Assembly (NCBI RefSeq): GCF_017357105.1
Contig: NZ_CP071596.1
Coordinates: 3,596,001 to 3,660,000 of the forward strand
From: Natronosalvus caseinilyticus
Lineage (GTDB): Archaea > Halobacteriota > Halobacteria > Halobacteriales > Natrialbaceae
Reading direction: 5' to 3'
DNA length: 64,000 nt
Part shown: positions 24,648-33,148 of the stretch, in pieces
Position numbering within the stretch: position 1 is the stretch's first letter
Layout: every line of letters starts with the position of its first letter
Notes under the pieces: model-generated
Database searches by the model: none
Seen by the model: the letters and a program-made list of their open reading frames with translations, nothing else
Told to the model about the DNA's origin: nothing
Position numbers and translations under genes: made by a program

Positions 24648-25943
24648 TTACCGTGCGATGTCGTCAATCCAACCAACGAGATCCGAGACGATGCACTCCG
24701 CGACGTTTCCACCGAAGTAGAGGCCCATCGGATTCGCAGGAGTGAACCCCTTCTGGAGGAAGTGATCGAGACCCTCGTAGAACTCGACACGACTCCCGTC
24801 CGCGAGGTCCACGGTTCGCCACTTCTCGAATTCGTCGCGGAACCACGCGGCGAGTTCCGGTTGCATCTCCTCGTCCGCCCGGCCGGCCTTCAGAACGAAG
24901 CACGGAACGTCCAAACTGCTCGCCGTACCCGCAGGGTCGTAGGCTCCGACGCTGCGGTGCCAGATCCCCGGACGTCCCCAGATCGTTTCGTCATCGGCGT
25001 AGTCGCCCTCGGACAAGCGTCGAACCGTCTCACGTTCGCGCTCGAGTTCGGCCTCCTGGTCCTCGCTGAGGTTGCCATCCGGCTCGAACTCGTAGCGCAG
25101 GATCGCGAGGTGGTCAGGATCGAGTGTCGAGTCGGCCCGCGCATCGAGAGCGACGATGCCTGTGACGTCACCGTGGCGAGCGGCGATTCGCGGGGCGCAC
25201 ATCCCTCCCTGGCTGTGTCCTGCGACGAATACGGCGTCTTCAGCTACTTTGTCGGTCGTAACGAGTTCGTCCACCGCCGCGACTGCGTCGTTGACGACGA
25301 CGGTGTCGAGCGTGTAGTTCTCGTCCTCGACCTCGTGTTTCGCGAGCCGTTTCTCGTACCGGAGCGTCGCGATCCCCTGGCTAGCGAGCCCCCACGCGAG
25401 GTCTTTGAGAATCTTCGACGCGCCGTCGGTTCCGTCCAGGTCGTGGATGCCGGCACCATGGACGAGCAGAACGGCCGGGAACGGGCCGGTACCGTCGGGA
25501 ATCGCGATAACGCCCTCGAGGTTCACGTCTCCGGTGTCCACAGTCACGTTGCGCTCGCTGAATGCGCTCCTGTCGACGTATCCCGGGATCTCGTACGTGG
25601 AGGAGAACGAGAACCCAGTGATGCCGGTGCCGTCGTCGATGTCGATGCTCGCCCATTCAGTACCGTCCTCGAATTCGAGTGTGACGTTCGTGCCGGTTTC
25701 ATCCACGTCCACCTCTACCTCGCCCACACCCTCGAAATCGCCGTACTGTGCATAGAGCCCCAGCCAGTACAACTCGAGTGCATCCTCGGCGTCCATTGGC
25801 TCCTGAAATTCGTCGGGAAACGACTCGACGGCCGCCGTTCGACCGTCCGCAGTGAGCAGGTCGGTCGCCTGGGCGAACGACCCGTCCCCAAACCGTGTAA
25901 CGAACTCACGTACCGTATCCTCGGCGTTTCTCGAGGGAACCAT
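24648..25943 (-). CDS. Alpha/beta hydrolase with N-terminal DUF3887-like domain
   Basis: 431 residues. Residues about 1-115 resemble a DUF3887/NTF2-like domain (FVTRFGDGSFAQATDLLTADG). The rest is an alpha/beta hydrolase with VLLVHGAGIHDLDG (oxyanion loop), VAGHSQGGMCAP (Ser nucleophile), LKAGRADEEM (Asp) and YEGLDHFL (His), so the triad is complete. Such fusions are esterases or peptidases of the BAAT/dienelactone type; the substrate is unknown. No signal peptide is visible at the chosen ATG (25943), although the DUF3887 domain is often exported. The promoter is AT-rich (cgatttatacgatgg) and suggests a leaderless start. Confidence 0.87.
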   Translation of the reverse strand: MVPSRNAEDTVREFVTRFGDGSFAQATDLLTADGRTAAVESFPDEFQEPMDAEDALELYWLGLYAQYGDFEGVGEVEVDVDETGTNVTLEFEDGTEWASIDIDDGTGITGFSFSSTYEIPGYVDRSAFSERNVTVDTGDVNLEGVIAIPDGTGPFPAVLLVHGAGIHDLDGTDGASKILKDLAWGLASQGIATLRYEKRLAKHEVEDENYTLDTVVVNDAVAAVDELVTTDKVAEDAVFVAGHSQGGMCAPRIAARHGDVTGIVALDARADSTLDPDHLAILRYEFEPDGNLSEDQEAELERERETVRRLSEGDYADDETIWGRPGIWHRSVGAYDPAGTASSLDVPCFVLKAGRADEEMQPELAAWFRDEFEKWRTVDLADGSRVEFYEGLDHFLQKGFTPANPMGLYFGGNVAECIVSDLVGWIDDIAR

Positions 25944-26077
25944 CGTATAAATCGTTATTTACCGAAGTGGTAATAAATACTTTGACAAGTTCGTGAGACG
26001 CTTCTCCGCCTCGAGCGCTGATCCGTGACTGCACCGGGTCCGTTATCCTTTAGCGCCCGCAGGTTAAATCGCTTCCA

Positions 26078-27562
26078 ATGACCGCACAAACCGTCCAGCA
26101 AGGGGACCTCGTCACCGTCATCGGTCTCGAGGTGCACGTCCAGCTGGAGACGAACACCAAGATCTTCTGTGGCTGCTCCACCGACCCCGCCGACGGCCCC
26201 AACGAGCACGTCTGTCCCGTTTGCCTGGGCCTTCCCGGCGCCCTGCCCGTCCTCAACGAGGCCGCCGTCGAAGCTGCCGTCAAGATCGGCAAGGCCATCG
26301 ACGCCGACATCCCCGAGGAGACCCGCTTTCACCGGAAGAACTACTACTACCCTGACCTCCCCAAGAACTTTCAGATTACGCAGTACGACGAGCCGATCTG
26401 TCAGGACGGTGAACTCGAGGTCGCCGTCGAGGGCGAGCGCCGGGAGATCACGATCGAACGCGCCCACCTCGAGGAAGACCCCGGGAGCCTCCAGCACGTC
26501 GGCGGCAGCATCGACACCGCCGACTACACGCTCGTCGACTACAACCGCGCCGGCACGCCACTCATGGAAATCGTCACGGCCCCCGACTTCCGCAGTCCCC
26601 AGGAGGTTCGGGCCTTCCTCGCGGAACTCGAGGAAGTGCTGGAGTACCTGGGCGTCTTCGACGCCGAGCGCGACGGCAGCCTGCGGATTGACGCCAATCT
26701 CTCGATCGTCGACGGTGAGGAGGTCGACGGCAACGGCTCGATCGGCCGCGAGGCACTCGAGGCGGCCAACCGAACCGAGGTGAAGAACATCTCGAGTCAC
26801 AAGGGCGCCGAGAAGGCGCTGGCCTACGAGGAGACCCGCCAGAAGAACGCGGTTCGGCGCGGTCGCGAGGTCGAACAGGAGACCCGCCACTGGGACGAGA
26901 GCCGCGGGATCACGGTCTCGATGCGCTCGAAGGAAGCCGAGAAGGACTACCGGTACTTCCGCGAGGCCGACCTGCCGCCGCTGCGGGTCTCTCACTGGAA
27001 GGACGAGATTACGATCCCGGAGCTCCCCAAAGCCCGTCGCGAGCGCTTCGGCGAGGAGTACGGCCTGGGCGAGGAGGCGGCCTCGAAGCTCACCTCCACG
27101 AAGCAGGTCGCGGACTTCTACGAGGACGTCGCCAGCGCGTTCGATCCCGACCTGGCGGCGACCTGGGTCGCCGACGAACTCCTCGGGGAACTCAACTACC
27201 GCGACATGGACGTCACCGACCTCGAGGGACGGCTCGACGAGGTCGCACGACTGGTCGAACTCGTTGCGACCGACGAGATCACGGCGAAGAACGCGAAGGA
27301 GGTCGTCCTCCGCGGGATGCTCGACGACGGCGACGAGCCGGACGCCATCGTCGAGCGCGAGGCACTCGGAAAGACCGACGAAGACGAAGTCCAGACGGCC
27401 GTCGTCGAGGCCATCGAGGAGAATCCCGATGCAGTAGCCGACTACGAAGCCGGCGAGGGCGGCGCAATCAACTTCCTCGTCGGGCAAGTCATGCAGAAGA
27501 CCGGCGGGAGCGCCGATCCGGGCGACGTCAACGGACTATTGCGCGCGGAACTCGAGGACTGA
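26078..27562 (+). CDS. gatB: Asp-tRNA(Asn)/Glu-tRNA(Gln) amidotransferase subunit B
   Basis: 494 residues. GatB converts mischarged Asp-tRNA(Asn) (and Glu-tRNA(Gln)) to the amidated form together with GatA and GatC. Visible signatures are VIGLEVHVQLETNTKIFCGC, CPVCLGLPGALPVLN, FHRKNYYYPDLPKNFQITQYD, LEEDPGSL, DYNRAGTPLMEIVT and the C-terminal YqeY-like tail. The zinc-site cysteines are in CGC...CPVC. GatA and GatC are not adjacent. The start has a TATA-like ggttaaatc about 20 bases upstream. Confidence 0.97.
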   Translation: MTAQTVQQGDLVTVIGLEVHVQLETNTKIFCGCSTDPADGPNEHVCPVCLGLPGALPVLNEAAVEAAVKIGKAIDADIPEETRFHRKNYYYPDLPKNFQITQYDEPICQDGELEVAVEGERREITIERAHLEEDPGSLQHVGGSIDTADYTLVDYNRAGTPLMEIVTAPDFRSPQEVRAFLAELEEVLEYLGVFDAERDGSLRIDANLSIVDGEEVDGNGSIGREALEAANRTEVKNISSHKGAEKALAYEETRQKNAVRRGREVEQETRHWDESRGITVSMRSKEAEKDYRYFREADLPPLRVSHWKDEITIPELPKARRERFGEEYGLGEEAASKLTSTKQVADFYEDVASAFDPDLAATWVADELLGELNYRDMDVTDLEGRLDEVARLVELVATDEITAKNAKEVVLRGMLDDGDEPDAIVEREALGKTDEDEVQTAVVEAIEENPDAVADYEAGEGGAINFLVGQVMQKTGGSADPGDVNGLLRAELED

Positions 27563-27701
27563 GACGGACTGAAACGCGGTTCGAGTCCGTTTCGGGGCTG
27601 TGGCGGATCGGGTGGGAATCTGAGCCGGGTTCGTTCTCAGTTGGTGCAATTCTTGTGCCTCTCCGAAACATACACGATTGTCTATATGAAACGAGTGAGT
27701 A

Positions 27702-27809
27702 ATGGCCTGTTCAGAAGAGCCCATCGTCGTCCGCTGTACACACTGTGAATTCGTCCACCAGTCGACGCTGAAGCCCGACTCGTGTCACATCTGCGGCGGA
27801 GAGCTGTAA
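27702..27809 (+). CDS. 35-residue zinc-ribbon microprotein
   Basis: ATG at 27702 to TAA at 27807-27809. The peptide starts MACSEEPIVVRCTHCEFVH and ends DSCHICGGEL, giving two C-x2-C knuckles (RCTHC and SCHIC) 16-17 residues apart, enough for one zinc ribbon and nothing else. A TATA-like gtctatatg lies at 27680-27688, about 20 bases upstream, suggesting a leaderless mRNA. Haloarchaeal microproteins of this kind are widespread; the role is unknown. It is 139 bases downstream of gatB. Confidence 0.75.
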   Translation: MACSEEPIVVRCTHCEFVHQSTLKPDSCHICGGEL

Positions 27810-27948
27810 GACACGCGTGCAACCGTCGTGACGCTACTCACCGGGCAATCCCGGCCGCCGACAGCTAGTGCTCGGCTCTCACCATAGCAAAGGGAACTGG
27901 ATGCCCGGGTGCTCACACTTTCCAGCACTCTATCCTCGTCTTCCCCAC

Positions 27949-28923
27949 TCAGTCGCTCGAGGGTCGAAATTCGAAGCGTGCACCACCTTTCTCGCTCTCC
28001 GCGAGCGTCACCTCGAGTCCGTGCTCGTCGGCGATTCGTGCGACGATCGTCAGGCCGATACCGGACCCGCTGTATCCCGTGGTAAATCCGTGCTCGAAGA
28101 TTCGCTCTCGCGTCGACGCACCGATACCTGAGCCGGTATCCTCGACGTAAAACCCGTCAGCCAGCGGACCGACCCGAACCGTCACGTCCGCCCCACCGTG
28201 GCCGATCGCGTTTCGAAACAGGTTCTCGAAGAGGGCCTGTAGCTGTCCATCGTTACCGATCACGGTGCAATCGTCGACCTCGAGGGCAGCGTCTTTCGTC
28301 TCGACCATCGTCCAGGAGTCACGGGCGACCGTTTCGACCGAAACCGGACCGTGGTCGACCGATTGCAAGCCGGGGCGAGCCAGTATCGTCAGGTCGAGGA
28401 GGAGATCGTCGATCCGTTCGAGCGCGTCCGAAATGCGATCCAGGCTGTCTTCGTCGCCGGTCTCGCGATACAACGCGAGCTCGCCGAACGCGATCGATAG
28501 CGGATTTCGGAGGTCGTGAGAAACCATGCTCGCGAACTGGTCGAGTCGTTCGTTCTGTGCCTCGAGTTCGGCCGCCGTCTCGCGGGGTTCTGTGACCTCC
28601 TGGGTGAGCAAGACGCCGTAGAGCTCGTCCTCGATCGCGACCGGTTTCGTCTCGACGTGGTGAACGCGCCCGTCGTACTCGATATCGAAAGAGCGGGACG
28701 TTCCCTCGAGCGTTTCGCGAAGTTCGGGTTCGAGCCGAGAGGCGGTTTCGTCGGGGAAGAGCTCGTCGAGTGATTCGCCGACCATCTCGGCTGTCGGTTT
28801 TCCTGAAAACGGAAGGGTGCGCGGGCCCACAATCCGGTACCGGAGAGAGTCGTCGAATAGTACCAGGATACCGTTGGGGACGTTTTCGATGACGTGTCGA
28901 TGGCCGTTCGATGGCGGTCGCAA
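27949..28923 (-). CDS. PAS-containing sensor histidine kinase
   Basis: About 324 residues. A PAS domain (about 10-120; HVIENVPNGILVLFDDSLRY through VLLTQEVTEPRET) is followed by a histidine kinase: ASMVSHDLRNPLSIA with the phosphorylated His, ENLFRNAIGHGGA (N box), DTGSGIG (G1) and GSGIGLTIVARIADEHG (G2). There are no transmembrane segments, so it is a cytosolic sensor; no response regulator is adjacent. The start is uncertain: the frame is open to a TTG at 29016, but the N-terminal stretch there has un-haloarchaeal composition and overlaps AT-rich promoter sequence, so a TTG at 28923 is used. Confidence 0.85.
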   Translation of the reverse strand: MRPPSNGHRHVIENVPNGILVLFDDSLRYRIVGPRTLPFSGKPTAEMVGESLDELFPDETASRLEPELRETLEGTSRSFDIEYDGRVHHVETKPVAIEDELYGVLLTQEVTEPRETAAELEAQNERLDQFASMVSHDLRNPLSIAFGELALYRETGDEDSLDRISDALERIDDLLLDLTILARPGLQSVDHGPVSVETVARDSWTMVETKDAALEVDDCTVIGNDGQLQALFENLFRNAIGHGGADVTVRVGPLADGFYVEDTGSGIGASTRERIFEHGFTTGYSGSGIGLTIVARIADEHGLEVTLAESEKGGARFEFRPSSD

Positions 28924-29170
28924 CCGCTTCGTGTCGGGAGAGGGGTTAGGGGTGATATCACGATATTGGGAGGCATTCGCATAAAAATAGCGGCTCTGGA
29001 GACGTACTCGTCGCAACCGTCGAGGGGCGATTCGGATCGGACGACGGTCGTCTGCGAGCGGCCTGGGGAGTGGGAGAGGAGGTAGGTGGAGGTGGAATAC
29101 GAAACGCGAGGCTGTGCCTCACCTCGAAACGGTCCGTCACAGTTACAGTCCCGTTCGTGATACTCGAGGT

Positions 29171-29692
29171 GTGGACCGAATCCTCGTTAGCACGGTCGTC
29201 TATCGCTCGCCCGAGGAGGTGTTTCCGTACCTGGCGGACTTCTCGCGGTACCCGCGCTACGCCGACCACCTCGAGTCGGTCACCGTCGACGGCGACGGTG
29301 GTCCAGGAACGCGCTACGACCTGCGGCTGGCCTGGTGGAAGCTCAGCTACACGGCGCGATCGGAGGTCACCGACGTGTCGGCGCCGACGTCACTCGAGTG
29401 GCGACTGACGAAGGACCTCGACGCCGAGGGCGAGTGGCGCGTCGAGCCCGCACCCGACGCGGCGCCGCCGAGCGAAGAGACTGCCAGTCGTCTCTACTTC
29501 GAGGCCGTCTACGACCCGCACTCGGCTAGCGAGGACGCCGTTTCGCTCCCCCGATTCGTCTCGATGGGGTGGGTGATCGACAAACTACGGCCGCGACTAA
29601 TGAACGAGGCCCGGCGCGTCCTCGAACGCCTCGTGGCGGACGTCGAGGGTGAACGTCGGTCGATCGAGTTGACCGTTCACGAGGGGCCATAG
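29171..29692 (+). CDS. SRPBCC (START/polyketide cyclase-like) family protein
   Basis: 173 residues. The helix-grip fold starts VVYRSPEEVFPYLADFSRYPRYADHL, the standard cyclase/dehydrase or CoxG-like beginning, and ends with a long C-terminal helix (LRPRLMNEARRVLERLVADV). The domain binds a hydrophobic ligand in a deep pocket; the ligand is unknown. A GTG at 29171 gives MDRILVSTVVYRS and fits the domain start; a longer form from 29114 would add about 19 residues without homology. The gene is divergent from the histidine kinase. Confidence 0.82.
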   Translation: MDRILVSTVVYRSPEEVFPYLADFSRYPRYADHLESVTVDGDGGPGTRYDLRLAWWKLSYTARSEVTDVSAPTSLEWRLTKDLDAEGEWRVEPAPDAAPPSEETASRLYFEAVYDPHSASEDAVSLPRFVSMGWVIDKLRPRLMNEARRVLERLVADVEGERRSIELTVHEGP

Positions 29693-29785
29693 CGGGCTCG
29701 AGTTTCGAGAGTCGAAGCGCGTGAGTCTGTCGCTTCGAAGGATCCGAGAGAGTGAGAGAAAGAGGTTGCGTTCGTGGATTTCGAG

Positions 29786-30484
29786 TTACTCGCCTGAGTC
29801 GCCGCCGTAGCGCATGAAGCCGTACACGAGCGAGAGCGTCGAGAGGACGCCGGCCAGCGTCGCGACGAGGAGCGTCCAGGCGGCGTCCGGTACTACCGAG
29901 ATGGCGCCGCCCTCCCCACCCCCGCCGGCTCCTTCGGCAACTTCGATGCTGCCGGTCATGCCGACGCTGACGTGGGGTTCACAGATGTAGTCGTAGGTCC
30001 CTTCGACGTCGAACGTGTGCTCGTAGGACCCATCCGACTGGAGGTCGGTTTGTCCTTCCCACTCGGCATCGTCCGGGATCTCGCTGGGAGCGACGTTGTG
30101 GTCGGCGTCACCGACCCACTCCCAAACGACCGTGGTACCGGGTGCAACCGAGAGGCTATCGGGGACGAACTCGTTGTCGTCGACCTCGACGGTTTCGGTG
30201 GCGCCGCCTCCGCCGCCACCGCCGTCTTCGGATTCGTTGCCCTCGCCTTCGCCGTCTTCGGATTCGTTTCCTTCACCACCGTCTTCGGATTCGTTGTCCG
30301 CTTCACCGCCATCCTCGGCCGTCTCGTTGCCGTCGCCGTCAGTTTCGTTGCCGTCGCCGGTATCCGTCTCGTTGTCTTCCTGTGCGAGTGCACTCGCACT
30401 CACGCCGGTGGCGACCGCCGTCCCCGCCGTACCGGCGAGAAAGAGTCGCCGTGAGAGTCGTGTCTCGTCCTCGGATGGGTTCAT
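29786..30484 (-). CDS. Halocyanin, membrane-anchored blue copper protein
   Basis: 232 residues. A Tat signal (SRRLFLAGTAGTAVATG) is followed by a 65-residue acidic linker of Glu/Asp/Asn/Gly repeats (about 35-98). The plastocyanin-like copper domain (about 100-190) has the type-1 ligands His in DADHNVAP, Cys and His in YICEPH, and Met in VGMTG. A C-terminal helix (AAWTLLVATLAGVLSTLSLVYG) anchors it in the membrane from the outside. It probably carries electrons in the respiratory chain. A TATA-like ggtataaaaaatatag about 100 bases upstream is the nearest AT-rich box. Confidence 0.92.
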   Translation of the reverse strand: MNPSEDETRLSRRLFLAGTAGTAVATGVSASALAQEDNETDTGDGNETDGDGNETAEDGGEADNESEDGGEGNESEDGEGEGNESEDGGGGGGGATETVEVDDNEFVPDSLSVAPGTTVVWEWVGDADHNVAPSEIPDDAEWEGQTDLQSDGSYEHTFDVEGTYDYICEPHVSVGMTGSIEVAEGAGGGGEGGAISVVPDAAWTLLVATLAGVLSTLSLVYGFMRYGGDSGE

Positions 30485-30715
30485 ACCAGGGGGTTAGCAA
30501 CGCCCGGTACTGAAATCTTCGATTCCATCGTTCGTCACTCGCCACGATTGTCGCCGCTGGTTCACACGAAGAGGGCGCGATTCGAACATTGGTATAAAAA
30601 ATATAGTGTAAGTATCCGGTTTCTCGAGGCGAGATCGCAACGTGAGGCGAGAAGCCGATTCGATATGGCACGCGACGACGCACGGATGAAGACGCTCGAA
30701 TCGGACGGAAAACGC

Positions 30716-31780
30716 TCAGTAGCGGTAGTCGTGCTCGCCGGTCTCGGACTCGAGGAACGCCGCGAGCAGGTCGATAGTCGCCGCGACGTCGTCGACGTGA
30801 GCCATCTCGGTCACGGTGTGGAGGTACCGCGTCGGGATGGAGAGCGCGCCGACCGGCTTCGCGCCGCGAGTGTTCTGGAAGCCGGCGGTGTCGGTGCCCC
30901 CGGCGGGCAGGATCTCGAGCTGGTGGTCGATGTCCTCGTCCTCGGAGACGCTCCGAAGTCGGCGGTGGACCTTCGGGCTGGTAATGACGCTCCCGTCCTT
31001 GAGCTTGATCGCGGCACCGTCGCCGAGGCGGGTGACGTGCTCGGCGGCCTCGAAGCCCGGGACGTCGTTGGCGATAGTGACGTCGAGGGCGATGGCGAGG
31101 TCGGGGTCGACGTCGACACCTAGCGCCTTCGCCCCGCGGAGGCCGACTTCCTCCTGGACGGTGGCACAGAAGTGAATCGTCACGTCCGGATTCTCGATCC
31201 GGCGAGCGGCCTCGAGCATGGCGAACAGACAGACGCGGTCGTCGAGCGCCTTGCCGGTGACGGTCTCGCCGACGCGCTCGGTCGACTGGTCCATCGTGAC
31301 GAGGTCGCCGACCGAGACGCGCTCCTCGAGGTCGTCCTTCGGAAGACCGGTGTCGACGTAGACGTCGTCGACCTCGGGGGTCTTCGAGCGCTCCTCCTCG
31401 TCGAGGGTGTGCGGCGGCGGCGAGCCGATGACGGCGGGAAGGTCGCCGTCATCGGTGTGGATCGTTACGCGCTGGGCTTTGAGGACGCGGGCGTCCCAGC
31501 CGCCGAGGGCGTCGAGCTGGAGGAAACCGAAGCCGTCGTCGTCGCCGGCGACGTGCTTGACCATAAAGCCGATTTCGTCCATGTGGGCGGCGACGGCGAC
31601 GCTGTAGTCGCTCTCGCCCTCGATGGTGCCGACGACGTTGCCCATCGCGTCGATGCGTACGCGGTCGACGCTCTCTTCGAACTCGCGCTCGACGAGGGCG
31701 CGAATCCGGTCTTCGTACCCCGGGACCCCGCTGGTCTCGGTGAGTTCGGTCAGGAGGTCGAGATCGAACGGTTGAGACAT
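30716..31780 (-). CDS. M42 family metallopeptidase
   Basis: 354 residues, a second M42 enzyme. Metal-site blocks are VAAHMDEIGFMVKH, GKALDDRVCLF (bridging Asp), VQEEVGLRGAKALG (base and ligand Glu), IALDVTIANDVPG and IPTRYLHTVTE (last His). It has SGVPGYEDRIRALV at the start, as in TET aminopeptidases and archaeal deblocking aminopeptidases. The ATG at 31780 begins MSQPFDLDLL; longer in-frame extension upstream is not coding. Divergent from a 51-residue membrane protein gene. Confidence 0.93.
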   Translation of the reverse strand: MSQPFDLDLLTELTETSGVPGYEDRIRALVEREFEESVDRVRIDAMGNVVGTIEGESDYSVAVAAHMDEIGFMVKHVAGDDDGFGFLQLDALGGWDARVLKAQRVTIHTDDGDLPAVIGSPPPHTLDEEERSKTPEVDDVYVDTGLPKDDLEERVSVGDLVTMDQSTERVGETVTGKALDDRVCLFAMLEAARRIENPDVTIHFCATVQEEVGLRGAKALGVDVDPDLAIALDVTIANDVPGFEAAEHVTRLGDGAAIKLKDGSVITSPKVHRRLRSVSEDEDIDHQLEILPAGGTDTAGFQNTRGAKPVGALSIPTRYLHTVTEMAHVDDVAATIDLLAAFLESETGEHDYRY

Positions 31781-31929
31781 GTCCGAGTCTGTCGCCCGAA
31801 TGCGCATAAGTGCGTGGGAACGGGTTCGGCGTGCCGGTTTCGTACTCGAGGACTGCGACTCGATCACGACGGTCCGGGACGAACGCGAAACCGACGCCCT
31901 CACGATACTCGAGACGCGAGTGGTGGGCA

Positions 31930-32085
31930 ATGGCAGCCGATCGCCGAATCCTCGGGCTAAGCGTCTGTTTCGTCGTCACGCTCTGGCTGGTGTACGAACT
32001 CGAGAACGCGGTGCTCTGGGTACTCTGGGGAGGGGTAATGATGGCGCTCTCCGGCGGGTTACTGGTTCGGCTCAATCGTCACTGA
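31930..32085 (+). CDS. 51-residue membrane microprotein
   Basis: ATG at 31930 gives MAADRRILGLSVCFVVTLWL and a second hydrophobic helix (AVLWVLWGGVMMALSGGLLV), ending RLNRH. Two helices with a short charged loop VYELEN between them. No motif beyond membrane topology is visible. An upstream in-frame start at 31810 would add a basic, non-haloarchaeal extension and is rejected. Function unknown. Confidence 0.65.
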   Translation: MAADRRILGLSVCFVVTLWLVYELENAVLWVLWGGVMMALSGGLLVRLNRH

Positions 32086-32126
32086 AGCCGCCCTGGTTTT
32101 GCTCGTTGCAAATTCCGCCCGCCGAG

Positions 32127-32948
32127 TCACTCGGGCCGCAACGAGTCGATTACGCGGCAGGCGTTTTTCGAAAACGCGCGGCGCAGTTTGTCCGCCGACA
32201 CGTCGAGGGTCAGAATCTCCATGATGGCCACGTTCGGGTGCCAGTCGGGCGCGCCGCTCCCGAAGAGGACGCGGTCGGGATGCTCGAGCAGTGCCCGCTC
32301 GAGAACCTCCCGATAGCGGACGCCACTGGTCTCGAGGTAGCAGTCGTCGACGGTCTCGAGCAAATCGAGAAACGTGTGGGCGGACGGCCGACTGACCGAG
32401 GGGCCGCCCCCGTGGGAGACGATCGCCGGAAACCCCCGATCCAGGAGGGGATCGACGAGCGCCGATGGCGGCGCGTCCTCGCTGCCACGGACGATTACCG
32501 GTAGGGACGCGGCCTCGAGTTCCGCGAGGACGGCCTCGTCGGGGACGCCGTCGACCGCCGGGTCGAGGACGAACCCGTGGAACCGGTCGTCGTAGGCGTA
32601 CTGCTCGACGTCTTCGGGAGTCGTGTGAAACGGCTGGCGGCGGCTCACGGCGTTTCGGAACCGCCCTGTTCGGTCGGTCTCGAGCGCGTTCACGCCGTTG
32701 ATTCGGGCGAAGGCGACGAACGGCCGCTCGACGCTCCGACGGGCGACGCCGTTGTTCGCGGCGACGTAGGACTCGTCGGGCCTGGTTCCCGGAAAGACGA
32801 CCGCCCGAACGATGCCGGCCTGGTGCATCTCCCGTTCCATTCGGTCGGGCGTCGCCGGGGGCACTCGAGTCGACGGGTCGCCCCTGCCGTCCGGGGACAG
32901 CCGAGCGTGGACGTCGACGACGCGGAAGTCGTGTTCCAGCTCGAGCAT
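32127..32948 (-). CDS. Amidohydrolase-like TIM-barrel protein with atypical metal motif
   Basis: 273 residues. The fold resembles amidohydrolase-2 (ACMS decarboxylase-like) proteins: first strand FRVVDVHARLS, then VRAVVFPGTRP, FVAFARINGVNA, IVSHGGGPS and VLFGSGAPDWHPN. The canonical first-strand motif is D-x-H-x-H; here it is DVHAR, so the second metal His is Arg. The later His of SHGGG and the Asp of GAPDW are kept. It may bind one metal differently or be a decarboxylase variant. The ATG at 32948 (MLELEHDF) is preferred; a start at 33062 would add a 38-residue extension and is less likely. Confidence 0.8.
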   Translation of the reverse strand: MLELEHDFRVVDVHARLSPDGRGDPSTRVPPATPDRMEREMHQAGIVRAVVFPGTRPDESYVAANNGVARRSVERPFVAFARINGVNALETDRTGRFRNAVSRRQPFHTTPEDVEQYAYDDRFHGFVLDPAVDGVPDEAVLAELEAASLPVIVRGSEDAPPSALVDPLLDRGFPAIVSHGGGPSVSRPSAHTFLDLLETVDDCYLETSGVRYREVLERALLEHPDRVLFGSGAPDWHPNVAIMEILTLDVSADKLRRAFSKNACRVIDSLRPE

Positions 32949-33099
32949 TCGCCCGTGCGTTTGCGGTCGACACACATGGGCGTACCGACTTCCGCTCTCG
33001 ACCAGGACGGGCAATTCGCCGTCGAGCCGAACGGGACCGACCCAGCGAGGTGGCGTGTGCATCCGTCACACAATCGCCAGAGGGAACCGCGGTGGCTCC

Positions 33100-33115
33100 G
33101 AAATACTTTTATAGA
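33100..33115 (+). promoter_or_regulatory. Core promoter of the thermosome gene
   Basis: CGAAATAC followed by TTTATA (33109-33114), a BRE-plus-TATA pair matching the pattern known from haloarchaeal cct heat-shock promoters. The expected start of transcription is near 33137, about 12 bases before the ATG at 33149. Confidence 0.6.
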
Positions 33116-33148
33116 AGTGCTGACGATACAAGTAGTGAGGTTTCACAC

